Source: DASZUK01 sp963844575 (GTDB taxonomy: Bacteria > Actinomycetota > Acidimicrobiia > Acidimicrobiales > RAAP-2). From it: 64,000 bases of DNA. Of the stretch, positions 50,098 to 58,893 are shown one piece after another. The stretch lies in contig CAWJOU010000005.1 in assembly GCA_963844575.1 (NCBI GenBank), forward strand, positions 558,001-622,000, read 5' to 3'. How positions within the stretch are numbered: position 1 is the stretch's first letter; each line of letters starts with the position of its first letter. The notes beneath the pieces were generated by a model. The model had not been told where the DNA came from, did not search any database, and saw nothing but the letters and a program-made list of their open reading frames with translations. Made by a program: the position numbers and the translations under genes.

Positions 50098-50925
50098 ATG
50101 ACCGATCGTTTCGACCTCACCTCCCCGCCCGCCGGCGAGCGGGCATCGGCGACGAGCCGACCACCGGCGCGGTCCCGACGTCGCTTCAGCCGGCGCATCA
50201 TCGCCGTCGCCGGCGTCAGCGCGGCGGCCGCGCTGTCACTGGCCGCCTGCGGTGGCTCACCGAACGCGGCGCCGAAGACGACGACCACTGGCCAGCCGAC
50301 GACTCCACGCTCGTCGGCTGGGAGCGCGCCGACGACGTCCACCTCACCGACGTCGTCCACGTCCTCGACCACCGCGCCGACGACGACCACGACGGCCGCT
50401 CCCGGCACGCACGGCCCGCTCACCTCTCCCCCGCTGCCCGTCGCCGGCGCCGGGTTCGTCGCCGGACACGTGACGGCGATCGGCGACTCCGTGATGCTCG
50501 ACTACCAGACAGCGCTCGAACAGGACGTCCCGGGCGTCACGGTCGACGCGTCGGTGAGCCGGCAGTGGAGCGCCGGCGAGACACTCGTCCAGCAGCTCAA
50601 GGCATCTGGCCAGCTCGGCGCGGTCGTCATCATCGGTCTCGGGACGAACGGGCCGATCTCGACAACCGACTTCAACACGATGATGTCGCAGCTCTCCGGC
50701 GCGTCACGGGTCGTCTTCGTCAACGTCCACGTCGACCGGACATGGCAGGACCCGAACAACACCGTCCTCGCGGCCGGCGTGGCGCGCTACCCGAACGCCG
50801 TCCTCGTCGACTGGAACACGCTGGCATCGCAGAACCCGGGCTGGCTCTACTCGACAGCCACCCACCTACCGATCAACGGGACCGGTGCGCAGGCGCTCGC
50901 CGCACTGGTCGCCGGGAAGACCTGA
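50098..50925 (+). CDS. Lipoprotein with SGNH/OatA-like domain
   Basis: A 275-aa exported lipoprotein. After a basic N-terminus, a signal helix ends in a lipobox (LSLAACGG, Cys near residue 51). A Thr/Ser/Pro-rich spacer of about 60 residues leads to an SGNH-like hydrolase domain: block I AIGDSVMLDYQTALEQ, block III VIIGLGTNGPIS. The last block is weak (YSTATHLPINGTGAQALAAL, where DxxH would be expected as THL). Such domains at the C-terminus of OatA-like acyltransferases act on cell-wall O-acetyl groups; here the membrane acyltransferase part is absent. Catalysis is therefore uncertain. Confidence 0.8.
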   Translation: MTDRFDLTSPPAGERASATSRPPARSRRRFSRRIIAVAGVSAAAALSLAACGGSPNAAPKTTTTGQPTTPRSSAGSAPTTSTSPTSSTSSTTAPTTTTTAAPGTHGPLTSPPLPVAGAGFVAGHVTAIGDSVMLDYQTALEQDVPGVTVDASVSRQWSAGETLVQQLKASGQLGAVVIIGLGTNGPISTTDFNTMMSQLSGASRVVFVNVHVDRTWQDPNNTVLAAGVARYPNAVLVDWNTLASQNPGWLYSTATHLPINGTGAQALAALVAGKT

Positions 50926-50998
50926 CGCCAGCACGCGCGCTCGCTCCCCGGTCGAGGTGAGCTGGCGACGGTCGTGGTGTAGCCTCGCAGGTTCACCA

Positions 50999-51075
50999 GG
51001 GGCTATAGCTCAGTTGGTTAGAGCGCAGCACTGATAATGCTGAGGCCGATGGTTCAAGTCCATCTAGCCCCACCA
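50999..51075 (+). tRNA. tRNA-Ile (GAT)
   Basis: A complete cloverleaf: acceptor GGGGCTA pairs with TAGCCCC, anticodon loop TGATAAT with anticodon GAT, T loop TTCAAGT. The 3' CCA is encoded. Confidence 0.95.
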
Positions 51076-51146
51076 CGACGGCGTCCCGGCCGGTCGATCC
51101 GGTAGTCGATCGCCCGCCCGTCGGTTTGCTGTCCAGGTCCGCCGGG

Positions 51147-51677
51147 TCAGCTCGGTCCGTCCGTCCCGGTCGGCCCGGTGAGCCCGTGAGCCCGGTGGAC
51201 CGGCTCCAGGTTCTCCGATGCCCGGGGCAGCAGGGCGAGCCGCTCGAGCTCTTCGACGTGGAGCGCGGAGAGCGCTTCGAGCCGACCGGCCCCTTCGTCG
51301 GTGAGCTTCAACCGGACGACTCGGTGGTCGTCGCCGTCCCGGACGCGGTCGACGAGCCCGGCCGCGTCGGCGCGGTCGACGAGCTCGACGGTGCTGTGGT
51401 GCCGGAGGAGGAGGTAGTCCGCGACCTCGCCGATCGTCGGCCCCCTCGGGTCGTCGTGGCCGCGGATCGCCAGCAGGAGCTGGTGCTGGGCCGGCGTCAG
51501 ACCGGCCGCCCGGGCCTGTTGCTCGCTCCACCGTTCGAAGCGGCGGAGCCCGGTCCGCAAGGCCAGCAGCCGGGCGTACACCTCGTCATCCAATACCACG
51601 GTGTCATCCAATACCACGGTGTCATCCATCACCACGGGTCGCCCACGACCAGGGTCACCCAACACCAATCGTCCCAC
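51147..51677 (-). CDS. MarR-family transcriptional regulator
   Basis: A 176-aa MarR-type dimeric repressor. The winged helix is clear (LTPAQHQLLLAIRGHDDPRG, TIGEVADYLLLRHHSTVELV, then the wing DGDDHRVVRLKLTDEGAGRL). The GTG at 51677 lies 6 nt after a TACGAT box, so a leaderless start there is preferred; ATG 51629 is an alternative that drops 16 residues. The N-terminus holds a threefold repeat (DDTVVL) from an 18-bp tandem duplication. It is divergent from the ClC transporter gene with only 17 bp between and overlaps a palindromic operator, so it probably controls both. Confidence 0.85.
   Translation of the reverse strand: MGRLVLGDPGRGRPVVMDDTVVLDDTVVLDDEVYARLLALRTGLRRFERWSEQQARAAGLTPAQHQLLLAIRGHDDPRGPTIGEVADYLLLRHHSTVELVDRADAAGLVDRVRDGDDHRVVRLKLTDEGAGRLEALSALHVEELERLALLPRASENLEPVHRAHGLTGPTGTDGPS
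51585..51638. repeat. Three 18-bp tandem repeats in the MarR N-terminus
   Basis: GTCATCCAATACCACGGT occurs twice exactly and once with small changes, giving the repeated DDTVVL peptide at the start of MarR. Confidence 0.9.
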
Positions 51678-51682
51678 GATAA

Positions 51683-51697
51683 CATCGTAGTACGATG
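51683..51697. promoter_or_regulatory. MarR operator palindrome over both start sites
   Basis: CATCGTA-G-TACGATG is a perfect 15-nt palindrome in the 17-bp gap between marR and the ClC gene. It includes the -10 box of marR and the start codon of the ClC gene, so a bound dimer would block both. Confidence 0.7.
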
Positions 51698-53539
51698 GAA
51701 TTTCCTCGCAGTCCCCTCCGTCGCGGTCCCAGAGTCCGGTCGCTCGGCGACTTCACGGCGACGCCGGCCATCCTCCGACTGGTGCCGCTCGCGGTCGTCG
51801 TCGGCGCCCTCGGTGCCGGCATCTCGCTGGCGCTGCTCGACATGATCGGGTTCTTCACGAACCTCTTCTACTACCAGCGGCTCAGCGTCGACCTTGTCTC
51901 GCCGGACGCCAACACGCTCGGCGCGCTGGCCGTCGTCATCCCGATCGGCGGCGGGCTCGTCGTCGGCTTGATGGCCCGGTTCGGCTCCGAGCAGATCCGC
52001 GGCCACGGCATCCCGGAGGCGATGGAACGGATCCTGATCAACGGGAGCCGGGTCCAGCCGCGGCTGGCCGTCCTCAAGCCGATCTCCAGCGCGATCAGCA
52101 TCGGGACCGGCGGCCCGTTCGGTGCGGAAGGCCCGATCATCCTGACCGGCGGCGCGGTCGGCTCGGTCGTCGGCCAGCTCTTCGCGCTGACGGCGGCCCA
52201 GCGGCGGAGCCTGCTCGTCGCCGGCGCGGCGGCCGGGATGAGCGCGGTCTTCGGTACGCCGGTGGCCGCGACGTTGTTCGGCGTCGAGCTGCTGGCGTTC
52301 GAGCTCCGACCGCGCTCGATGGTGCTGGTCGGGATCGCCGCGGCGACGGCCGACGGACTGCGCATGGTCATGGCCACCGCCGGGCTCGTCGCGCCGCAGC
52401 CGATCTTCCCCGTTCCCGCGCACGGTGTGCTCGGCGGCGTCGCGCTGCTCGGCGCGGCGGCGGTCGGCGGCGCCACCGGGTTCGGGGCGTGGCTGCTGAC
52501 CCAGGCCGTCTATCGGGCGGAGGATCTCTTCAAGACGCTGACCGGCCACCTCGGCTGGATGTGGTGGCCGATGATCGGCGGCCTCGTCATCGGTATCGGC
52601 GGCCTCGTCGACCCGCGGGCGCTCGGCGTCGGCTACGACACGATCCACGCCGAGCTGCTCGGCCAGCTCGGCGTCGATGCCCTCCTTCTCCTGTTCGTCG
52701 TCAAGCTCGTCATCTGGTCGGCCGGTCTCGGCAGCGGGACGAGCGGCGGGATCCTCGCCCCGGTGATGATGCTGGGCGCGGCCATCGGCGGCGCGCTCGG
52801 TCACGTGCTGCCGGGCGCGTCGCCCGGCGTCTGGGCCCTCATCGGACTGGCCGGAGCGATCAGCGGCGTCACCCGATCGCCGTTCACGGCCATCGTCTTT
52901 GCGCTCGAGCTGACGCACGACCAGAACAGCCTGCTCGCCCTGCTCGTCGTCGCCACCGTCGCCCACCTGGTCAGCGTGCTCATCCTCAAGCGGTCGATCC
53001 TCACCGAGAAGGTGGCCCGCCGGGGCTTCCACGTGATGCGCGAGTACGCGGTCGACCCGCTCGAGGCGACGTTCGTCCGTGAGGTGATGGAGACCGACGT
53101 CTTCAGCGTCGAACCGACACGGCCGGTCGACGACCTGTACCGGGCGCTCGAGGAGGGCTCGCCGGAGCGCCGCCAGCGGCTCTTCCCGGTGCTCGACGAC
53201 GCCGACCGGCTCGTCGGGGTCGTCCCGTGGTCGGCGGTGCTCGCCGGCCGCGACGGTCCGCAGCTGGTCCACCAGGCGATGCACCAGCTGCAGGCGACGG
53301 CGTTCCCCGACGAGGTCCTCCGGTCGGTCGCCGACCGGATGGCCGGGCTCGGCGTCGGCGTCATCCCCGTCGTCGACCGCGACGACCCGGGTCGCCTGGT
53401 CGGCCTGCTGACCCAGTTCGACCTCCTGATGGCCCGCCAGAAACTCCTCGAAGAGGAGCGGCGGGCCGAGCGCGTCCTCCTGGTGCGCCGCGTCCCGGAC
53501 GGCGAAGTCGATGACCGACCCCCAGGTACGCTGGCCTGA
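51695..53539 (+). CDS. ClC-family chloride channel/transporter with CBS pair
   Basis: A 614-aa membrane protein. The ClC core has the ion-pathway motifs GHGIPEAME (GSGIP position), GPFGAEGPII with the gating glutamate, and SGGILAPVMM (GxFxP position). About 10-12 hydrophobic helices cover residues 25-440. A cytoplasmic CBS pair follows (FVREVMETDVFSVEPTRPVD; LRSVADRMAGLGVGVIPVVD). The Glu that couples H+ exchange cannot be judged. It begins inside the MarR operator and overlaps the thioesterase gene by one base. Confidence 0.92.
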   Translation: MEFPRSPLRRGPRVRSLGDFTATPAILRLVPLAVVVGALGAGISLALLDMIGFFTNLFYYQRLSVDLVSPDANTLGALAVVIPIGGGLVVGLMARFGSEQIRGHGIPEAMERILINGSRVQPRLAVLKPISSAISIGTGGPFGAEGPIILTGGAVGSVVGQLFALTAAQRRSLLVAGAAAGMSAVFGTPVAATLFGVELLAFELRPRSMVLVGIAAATADGLRMVMATAGLVAPQPIFPVPAHGVLGGVALLGAAAVGGATGFGAWLLTQAVYRAEDLFKTLTGHLGWMWWPMIGGLVIGIGGLVDPRALGVGYDTIHAELLGQLGVDALLLLFVVKLVIWSAGLGSGTSGGILAPVMMLGAAIGGALGHVLPGASPGVWALIGLAGAISGVTRSPFTAIVFALELTHDQNSLLALLVVATVAHLVSVLILKRSILTEKVARRGFHVMREYAVDPLEATFVREVMETDVFSVEPTRPVDDLYRALEEGSPERRQRLFPVLDDADRLVGVVPWSAVLAGRDGPQLVHQAMHQLQATAFPDEVLRSVADRMAGLGVGVIPVVDRDDPGRLVGLLTQFDLLMARQKLLEEERRAERVLLVRRVPDGEVDDRPPGTLA

Positions 53540-54234
53540 TGGCACAGGCGACCGCGCCGATGGGCGAGACAACGGAGACCGGCGACGCGGCCGGCGGGGC
53601 GGACCACACGTCGCCGGCCCGCCTGGCCCTCGCCGACTCGCTCCGGCGGCTCGGCAACGGGCTCGTCGCCCACCAGCCCGACGACGAGCTCCTCCGGCGG
53701 ATCGCCGCCCAGGTCGACGAGCTCCTCCCCGGCGTGCTCGCCGCGCCGGAGCGGCCGCACGCCTTCCACGTCCAGGAGACCGGCGTCTTCTCCGAGCCAC
53801 GGCCCGACGGCCGCGACGCCGTCGTGAAGAACGCCTTCCCCGACTGCGTCGTCTCCGGTCGGGCCAACCCGATGGGCATCGCCGCCCGGCTGTGGCGAGA
53901 GGGCGACGAGGCGGTCTGTCAGGTGACGCTCGGCGAAGCCTTCGAGGGCGCCCCCGGCCGGGCCCACGGCGGGATCGTCGCCTCGCTGATCGACGAGACG
54001 ATGGGCCTCGTCATCTCGATGGCCCGGACGCCGGCGTACACGGGCCGGCTGACTGTGACCTACCGGGCCCCGACCCCGGTTGGCCAGCCTCTCGAGGTGC
54101 GGTCCCGGCTGCACGACCGCTCCGGCCGCAAGCTGACGATCACGGCCGAGCTGAAGGCGGGCGGGACGCTGCTGGCCCAGGGCGAGGGCCTCTTCATCGC
54201 GGTCGACCCGAACGACTTCTTCACGCCGTCCTGA
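53539..54234 (+). CDS. PaaI-type hotdog thioesterase
   Basis: A 231-aa protein with a C-terminal hotdog domain of the PaaI class: CQVTLGEAFEGAPGRAHGGI, then VASLIDETMGLVIS with the acidic residue used in catalysis, and GRLTVTYRAPTPVGQPLEVR. It hydrolyses acyl-CoA thioesters of unknown chain. About 100 N-terminal residues before the hotdog part are variable. ATG overlaps the ClC stop (TGATG), so the gene is translated by coupling and lies within the MarR-controlled unit, although the functional link is not obvious. Confidence 0.85.
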   Translation: MAQATAPMGETTETGDAAGGADHTSPARLALADSLRRLGNGLVAHQPDDELLRRIAAQVDELLPGVLAAPERPHAFHVQETGVFSEPRPDGRDAVVKNAFPDCVVSGRANPMGIAARLWREGDEAVCQVTLGEAFEGAPGRAHGGIVASLIDETMGLVISMARTPAYTGRLTVTYRAPTPVGQPLEVRSRLHDRSGRKLTITAELKAGGTLLAQGEGLFIAVDPNDFFTPS

Positions 54235-54344
54235 CCGGCTCGACACCACCCGGGGCCCGTCCCCGGACAATGAGAGGAATGACCCGGCCGCCACCGGCGT
54301 TGTCCTGACCGGATCGAAGAGGACAGATCGAAGGAGGTCGTCCG

Positions 54345-55310
54345 ATGCCTGCAGTCACCGTCGAGAACCCGCTGACGCTGCCGAAGATCGTCGTCGCTGA
54401 CCCGGCCGCCACCGCGGTGCGGCCGGTCACGCAGGTGACGACCGCGCCGAACGGCCTCGAGGGCGAGGGGTTCCCGGTCCGCCGGGCGTTCGCCGGCGTG
54501 CCGATGGCCGCGCTCGACCCGTTCATCCACATGGACCAGATGGGCGAGGTCGAGTACGGACCGGGGGAACCGAAGGGCACGCCGTGGCACCCGCACCGCG
54601 GCTTCGAGACGGTGACGTACATGATCGACGGCACGTTTCAGCACCAGGACTCGATCGGCGGCGGTGGGCTCATCACGAACGGCGCCACCCAGTGGATGAC
54701 CGCGGGCGCGGGCATCCTGCACATCGAGCGGCCGCCGGACGACCTCGTCGCCAGCGGCGGCCTGTTCCACGGCATTCAGCTGTGGGTGAACCTGCCAGCC
54801 GCCGACAAGTGGGTCGCGCCCCGCTACCAGGACATCGAGCCACAGGCCGCGACGCTGCTCTCGTCGCCGGACGGCGGCGCGCTCGTCCGCGTCATCGCCG
54901 GTCCGGTCGCCGGCCAGGAGGGCCCGGGGATCACGTACACGCCGATCTCGCTCGTCCACGCCACCGTCAGCCCGGGCGCCCGGCTCGTGCTGCCGTGGCC
55001 GGCCGAGTTCAACGCCCTCGTCTACGTGCTCGCCGGCCACGGCACCGTCGGCCCGGACAGCCGACCGGTCCACACCGGCCAGCTCGCGGTCCACGGCGCG
55101 GGCGACACGATCGTCGTCGGCGCCGACCGGGACCAGGAGTCGCGATCGCCGAACCTCGACGTCCTCGTGCTCGGCGGTCGGCCGATCGGCGAGCCGGTCG
55201 CCGCGTACGGTCCGTTCGTCATGAACACCAAGGACGAGCTCGCCCAGGCGTTCGAGGACTTCCACGCCGGCCGGCTCGGCACCATTCCGGCCGACCACAT
55301 CGGGGACTAA
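54345..55310 (+). CDS. Pirin-family cupin protein
   Basis: A 321-aa bicupin. The iron-site motif is HPHRGFETVTYMIDG with later ligands in QHQDSIGGGG and AGAGILHIE, where the last ligand is Glu. The C-terminal cupin starts FNALVYVLAGHGTVG and ends with the conserved EPVAAYGPFVMNT. Bacterial pirins act as quercetinases or regulate metabolism; the activity here is unknown. GGAGG precedes ATG 54345. It is followed 11 nt later by an SDR gene. Confidence 0.92.
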   Translation: MPAVTVENPLTLPKIVVADPAATAVRPVTQVTTAPNGLEGEGFPVRRAFAGVPMAALDPFIHMDQMGEVEYGPGEPKGTPWHPHRGFETVTYMIDGTFQHQDSIGGGGLITNGATQWMTAGAGILHIERPPDDLVASGGLFHGIQLWVNLPAADKWVAPRYQDIEPQAATLLSSPDGGALVRVIAGPVAGQEGPGITYTPISLVHATVSPGARLVLPWPAEFNALVYVLAGHGTVGPDSRPVHTGQLAVHGAGDTIVVGADRDQESRSPNLDVLVLGGRPIGEPVAAYGPFVMNTKDELAQAFEDFHAGRLGTIPADHIGD

Positions 55311-55321
55311 CGTCACCCAGG

Positions 55322-56275
55322 GTGATCAGACCGAAGGCCGGGCGGTGGGCCCCCGACGACATCGGTGACCTCACCGGGACCGTCGCCCTCGTCACCGGGG
55401 CCAACAGCGGCATCGGCCACGAGACCGCGGTCGAGCTGGCCGCCCACGGCGCCCACGTCGTCCTGGCCTGCCGGGACCGCATCAAGGGGCTCCAGGCCGC
55501 CGACCACGTCGTCGGGAACGCGGCTGGCGCCTCCGTCGAGCTGCTCGTCGTCGACCTCGCGTCCCAGTCGTCGGTGCACGAGGCCGCCCGGCGGTTCACC
55601 GACGAGCACGGCCGGCTCGACCTCCTCGTCAACAACGCCGGCGTGATGGCCGCCCCGTTCGCGTTCACCAACGACGGCTTCGAGCGGCAGTTCGCCACCA
55701 ACCATCTCGGGCCGTTCGCGCTGACCGGGCTCCTGCTCGACCGGATGCGGACACTGCCCGGGTCGCGGATCGTGACCGTCAGCTCCGCCCTCCACCGGCT
55801 CGGCCACCTCGACCTGGCGTCCGTCGAGCGGCTGCAGGGGCTGGCGGGGGGGCACAACCGGTGGCTGGCGTACGGCAACACGAAGCTGGCCAACCTGCTG
55901 TTCACCTACGAGCTCGACCGCCGGCTCCGGGCGGCCGACGTGGCGACGATCGCCGTCGCCGCCCATCCCGGATGGGCCCGGACGAACCTGGCGACGACCG
56001 GGCCGGTGATGGACGCGTCGGCCGTCCGGGCTCGGGCCGGCCGGGTGGCCGGCCACCTCGGGCAGTCGGCGATGGCCGGCGCCCTCCCGACGCTCTACGC
56101 GGCGACCGCCCCCGACGTGCTCGGCGGCCAGTACTTCGGTCCGGGCGGACTGGCCGAGCAGTACGGGCCGCCGGTCCGGGTCGGCTCGAACCGCCGGTCC
56201 CACCGGCCCGACGACGCGGCCCGGCTCTGGCAGCTGTCGGAAGAGCTGACCGGGGTCCACTACCCTCTCGACTGA
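55322..56275 (+). CDS. Short-chain dehydrogenase (retinol-dehydrogenase-like)
   Basis: A 317-aa SDR with cofactor motif VALVTGANSGIGHETAVELA, NNAG motif LLVNNAGVMAAP, catalytic serine in IVTVSSALHRLG and the YxxxK in WLAYGNTKLANLLF. The conserved Arg in LACRDRIKG favours NADP(H). Closest by eye to the WW-domain oxidoreductase/protochlorophyllide reductase-like branch common in actinobacteria. GTG 55322 is 11 nt after the pirin stop; no ribosome site is clear. The substrate is unknown. Confidence 0.88.
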   Translation: MIRPKAGRWAPDDIGDLTGTVALVTGANSGIGHETAVELAAHGAHVVLACRDRIKGLQAADHVVGNAAGASVELLVVDLASQSSVHEAARRFTDEHGRLDLLVNNAGVMAAPFAFTNDGFERQFATNHLGPFALTGLLLDRMRTLPGSRIVTVSSALHRLGHLDLASVERLQGLAGGHNRWLAYGNTKLANLLFTYELDRRLRAADVATIAVAAHPGWARTNLATTGPVMDASAVRARAGRVAGHLGQSAMAGALPTLYAATAPDVLGGQYFGPGGLAEQYGPPVRVGSNRRSHRPDDAARLWQLSEELTGVHYPLD

Positions 56276-56348
56276 CGCTCCGGACCGGCGGACGGAGCCC
56301 GGTCGATCGGCTCCCGCCGACGACCGGCGGACGGCCAGTGGGCCACCG

Positions 56349-56354
56349 GTAGAA
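56349..56354 (+). promoter_or_regulatory. -10 box of the thiolase gene
   Basis: TAGAAT lies about 57 nt before the ATG, giving a normal leader that contains an AGGAGG ribosome site, unlike many genes in this window. Confidence 0.45.
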
Positions 56355-56410
56355 TGACGTCAATCCAACCGGCAGGCTCGAGCCGCCGGAATGCGAGGAG
56401 GACCACAGCC

Positions 56411-57589
56411 ATGACCACCGCCGTTATCGTCGACGCCGTCCGCACCGCCGGCGGCAAGCGCAATGGCAAGTTCCGCAACTGGCACGCGGTCGACCTGGCG
56501 TCCGAGTCGCTCAAGGCGCTCCAGCAGCGCAACGACCTCGACCCGGCGCTGGTCGAGGACGTCATCACCGGCTGCGTGATGCAGGTCTCCGAGCAGTCGC
56601 TCAACATCGGCCGTAACGCGGTCCTCGCCGCCGGCTGGCCCGAGTCGGTGCCGGCGACGACCATCGACCGCCAGTGCGGCTCGTCGCAGCAGGCGCTCCA
56701 CTTCGCCGCCCAAGGGGTGATGGCCGGGGCCTACGACGTCGTCGTGGCCGCCGGCGTCGAGTCGATGACCCACACGCCGATGGGATCGTCCGTCGTCCGG
56801 GACTTCGGCTTCCCGTTCGGTCCCCGGATGATGAAGCGCTACGAGGCGGTCGGCGGGATCGTCAGCCAGGGCCACGGCGCCGAGATGGTCGCCGACCAGT
56901 GGGGTCTCTCCCGCGAGGATCTCGACACGTTCGCCGTCCGGAGCCACCAGCTGGCCGCCCGCGCCACCGCGGAGGGCCGGTTCGAGAACGAGATCGTCCC
57001 GGTCCCCGTGCACGACGACGACGGCAACGACACCGACGAGCTGGTGACCGCCGACGAGGGCATCCGCCCGGACAGCTCGGTCGAGGTTCTCGCCACGCTC
57101 AAGTCGGCCTTCATGGAGGGCGGCAAGATCACCGCCGGCAACGCGTCGCAGATCACCGACGGTTCCGCCGCGGTGCTGATCATGAGCGAGGAGAAGGCCG
57201 CCGCCGTCGGGTACACCCCCCGGGCCCGGTTCCACGCCTTCTCCCTGGCCGGCGTCGACCCGGTGACGATGCTCACCGGCCCGATCCCCGCCACCCGGAC
57301 GGTGCTCGAGCGGGCAAAGCTCTCGATGGACGACATCGACCTGATCGAGATCAACGAGGCCTTCGCATCGGTCGTGCTCGCCTGGGAGAAGGAGCTCCAC
57401 GCGGACATGGACCGGGTCAACGTCAACGGCGGCGCCATCGCTCTCGGCCACCCCCTCGGCGCGTCGGGGGCCAAGCTGATGACCACCCTGCTCAACGAGC
57501 TCGAGCGCACCGACGGCCGGTACGGCCTGCTCACGATGTGCGAGGGCGGCGGGATGGCCAACGCCACCGTCATCGAGCGTCTCGGCTGA
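56411..57589 (+). CDS. Acetyl-CoA acetyltransferase (thiolase)
   Basis: A 392-aa thiolase that condenses or cleaves acyl-CoA units. The nucleophile is Cys89 in DRQCGSSQQALHFAAQGV, the general base pair is His347 in GGAIALGHPLGASGAKL and Cys377 in MCEGGGMANA, and NEAFAS is present. It belongs to the biosynthetic/degradative thiolase group; whether it makes acetoacetyl-CoA or works in fatty-acid oxidation is unclear. AGGAGG precedes ATG 56411, and a TAGAAT box lies about 57 nt upstream. It stands as a single gene. Confidence 0.94.
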   Translation: MTTAVIVDAVRTAGGKRNGKFRNWHAVDLASESLKALQQRNDLDPALVEDVITGCVMQVSEQSLNIGRNAVLAAGWPESVPATTIDRQCGSSQQALHFAAQGVMAGAYDVVVAAGVESMTHTPMGSSVVRDFGFPFGPRMMKRYEAVGGIVSQGHGAEMVADQWGLSREDLDTFAVRSHQLAARATAEGRFENEIVPVPVHDDDGNDTDELVTADEGIRPDSSVEVLATLKSAFMEGGKITAGNASQITDGSAAVLIMSEEKAAAVGYTPRARFHAFSLAGVDPVTMLTGPIPATRTVLERAKLSMDDIDLIEINEAFASVVLAWEKELHADMDRVNVNGGAIALGHPLGASGAKLMTTLLNELERTDGRYGLLTMCEGGGMANATVIERLG

Positions 57590-57632
57590 CCGGGCACCGC
57601 TCCTCCGCTGTCGGCCGGCCGCGGGGCGTCGG

Positions 57633-57638
57633 TAGGCT
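57633..57638 (+). promoter_or_regulatory. -10 box of a probable leaderless membrane-protein transcript
   Basis: TAGGCT lies 6 nt before the GTG at 57645. Confidence 0.45.
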
Positions 57639-57644
57639 GCGATC

Positions 57645-58055
57645 GTGCGTCAGGACGTGCGGCAGCGATGGTTCTCCCGGCGGGCGCTCGGCCTCGACCT
57701 GGCCATCCTGTTCTGGTTCCCCGGCTGCCTCGTCGCGTTCTGGTGGCAGGTCAACCGGGCCTTCGACGGCAACGGCCTCAGCTACCTGTACTCGGTCGAG
57801 TGGCCGGTCTTCGCGATTGTCGGCGTCTGGGGCTGGTGGATGCTGATCCACACCGACCTGGGCACCGTCGGTCGGCGGGCCCAGGAGAAGCTGCGGGCCG
57901 CCGCGCCGACCGGGCCGGGAGCCGACGGGGTCGCCGGAGGCGCCTCGGTCGGCTCGGCACGCCGCCGGGAGGACGAGGACGACGCGCTCGCCGCCTACAA
58001 CGACCGACTGGCCGCGCTGGCCGAGCAGGGGCCGAAGACGTGGCGACACCGATGA
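57645..58055 (+). CDS. Conserved actinobacterial two-helix membrane protein
   Basis: A 136-aa protein with two transmembrane helices (about 16-34, LDLAILFWFPGCLVAFWWQ, and about 51-67, WPVFAIVGVWGWWMLI) and a charged, variable cytoplasmic tail rich in Ala, Arg and Asp. The pattern GWWQ/EWP-like (VAFWWQVNRAF... YSVEWPVF) is common in small actinobacterial membrane proteins of unknown role, often next to DUF3817 genes, as here. The GTG start is leaderless. It overlaps the next gene by ATGA. Confidence 0.75.
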   Translation: MRQDVRQRWFSRRALGLDLAILFWFPGCLVAFWWQVNRAFDGNGLSYLYSVEWPVFAIVGVWGWWMLIHTDLGTVGRRAQEKLRAAAPTGPGADGVAGGASVGSARRREDEDDALAAYNDRLAALAEQGPKTWRHR

Positions 58056-58492
58056 GCGAGACAGACACCCCGGGCCGATCAGCGACGCCCCCGTCGACGC
58101 CCCGACGGATCGGCCAGCTGGTGGCGCCCGGCTACGTCCACGGCGAGGACCCGTCGGCGGCCAACCGGGGGCTGGCGGCCGCGCTGCTCCGCTACCGGAT
58201 CATGGCGTACATCGTCGGCGTCGGGCTGCTGATCCTCGTCTTCGTCGGCGTCCCGCTCCAGTACGCGGCGACAATCCCCCAGGTCGCGCAGATCGTCGGG
58301 CCGATCCACGGCTTTCTCTACATCGTCTACCTGTTGGCCGCCGTCGACCTGGCCCGCCGCGCCCGCTTCACGCTGCTCCAGATGGCGGCGATGGTCGGCG
58401 CCGGCTTCCTGCCGTTCCTGGCCTTCGTCATCGAGCGGCGGGTCGGCCGGCGGGTCGAACGCCTAATGGCCGACGACGCGCTGCCCGGTTAG
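58052..58492 (+). CDS. DUF3817 integral membrane protein
   Basis: A 146-aa protein. After a 45-residue soluble N-terminus (APGYVHGEDPSAANRGL) comes the DUF3817 domain with three transmembrane helices: IMAYIVGVGLLILVFVGVPL, GFLYIVYLLAAVDLA and AAMVGAGFLPFLAFVIERRV. The motif IHGFLYIVY is typical. Function is unknown. Its ATG overlaps the previous stop, and its own stop lies in a 17-bp tandem repeat shared with the end of crgA on the other strand. Confidence 0.82.
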   Translation: MSETDTPGRSATPPSTPRRIGQLVAPGYVHGEDPSAANRGLAAALLRYRIMAYIVGVGLLILVFVGVPLQYAATIPQVAQIVGPIHGFLYIVYLLAAVDLARRARFTLLQMAAMVGAGFLPFLAFVIERRVGRRVERLMADDALPG

Positions 58493-58514
58493 TGGTACTG
58501 CCCGGTCAGCGGTA
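58481..58514. repeat. 17-bp tandem repeat carrying two convergent stop codons
   Basis: CTGCCCGGTTAGTGGTA is followed directly by CTGCCCGGTCAGCGGTA, 15 of 17 matching. The first copy holds the TAG stop of the DUF3817 gene and the second holds the complement of the crgA TGA stop. Confidence 0.85.
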
Positions 58515-58832
58515 CCGGGTGGCCATCAAGAAGCCGCCGAAGATGACCACGAGACCGGCGACGAGGTACCAGACCGACACCGCGCCGGGCAGGACCGTCA
58601 GGTAGTTCAGCAGGATCATCAATACGCCGAGGACCAGCAGGAGCAGGACGAGGCCGCCGAACCAGCGCGGGCTCGCCTTGACGCCCTTCGGGATCGGCGC
58701 GGTGTACCGGCCGCTCTCCTCCGCCGACGTGTAGCGACCAACTCGCGAGCTGCCCTTGGCGGTCGTCCGACCTTCGGCCGATCGACCCTTGCGCTGGGCC
58801 CGTCCCGGTCCGGTGTTCGCCTTGGCGGCCAT
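58506..58832 (-). CDS. crgA: Cell division protein CrgA
   Basis: A 108-aa membrane protein. The conserved part is SGRYTAPIPKGVKASPRWFG, followed by two transmembrane helices (LVLLLLVLGVLMILLNYLTV; VWYLVAGLVVIFGGFLMATR) and the typical C-terminal ATRYR. CrgA recruits FtsI and other divisome parts in actinobacteria and coordinates septal with polar growth (established knowledge). The N-terminal 35 residues are basic and poorly conserved. It is divergent from trpG and close to pknB, as in mycobacteria. ATG 58832 is the first start that is not inside the trpG region. Confidence 0.9.
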   Translation of the reverse strand: MAAKANTGPGRAQRKGRSAEGRTTAKGSSRVGRYTSAEESGRYTAPIPKGVKASPRWFGGLVLLLLVLGVLMILLNYLTVLPGAVSVWYLVAGLVVIFGGFLMATRYR

Positions 58833-58880
58833 GGGCCACGAGGATAGCCACCCCCGGGCCACCCGCCGTTGCGGGGCCGG

Positions 58881-58886
58881 TACCAT
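58881..58886 (+). promoter_or_regulatory. -10 box of a probable leaderless trpG transcript
   Basis: TACCAT lies 7 nt before the ATG at 58894. Confidence 0.45.
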
Positions 58887-58893
58887 CGCCCCG

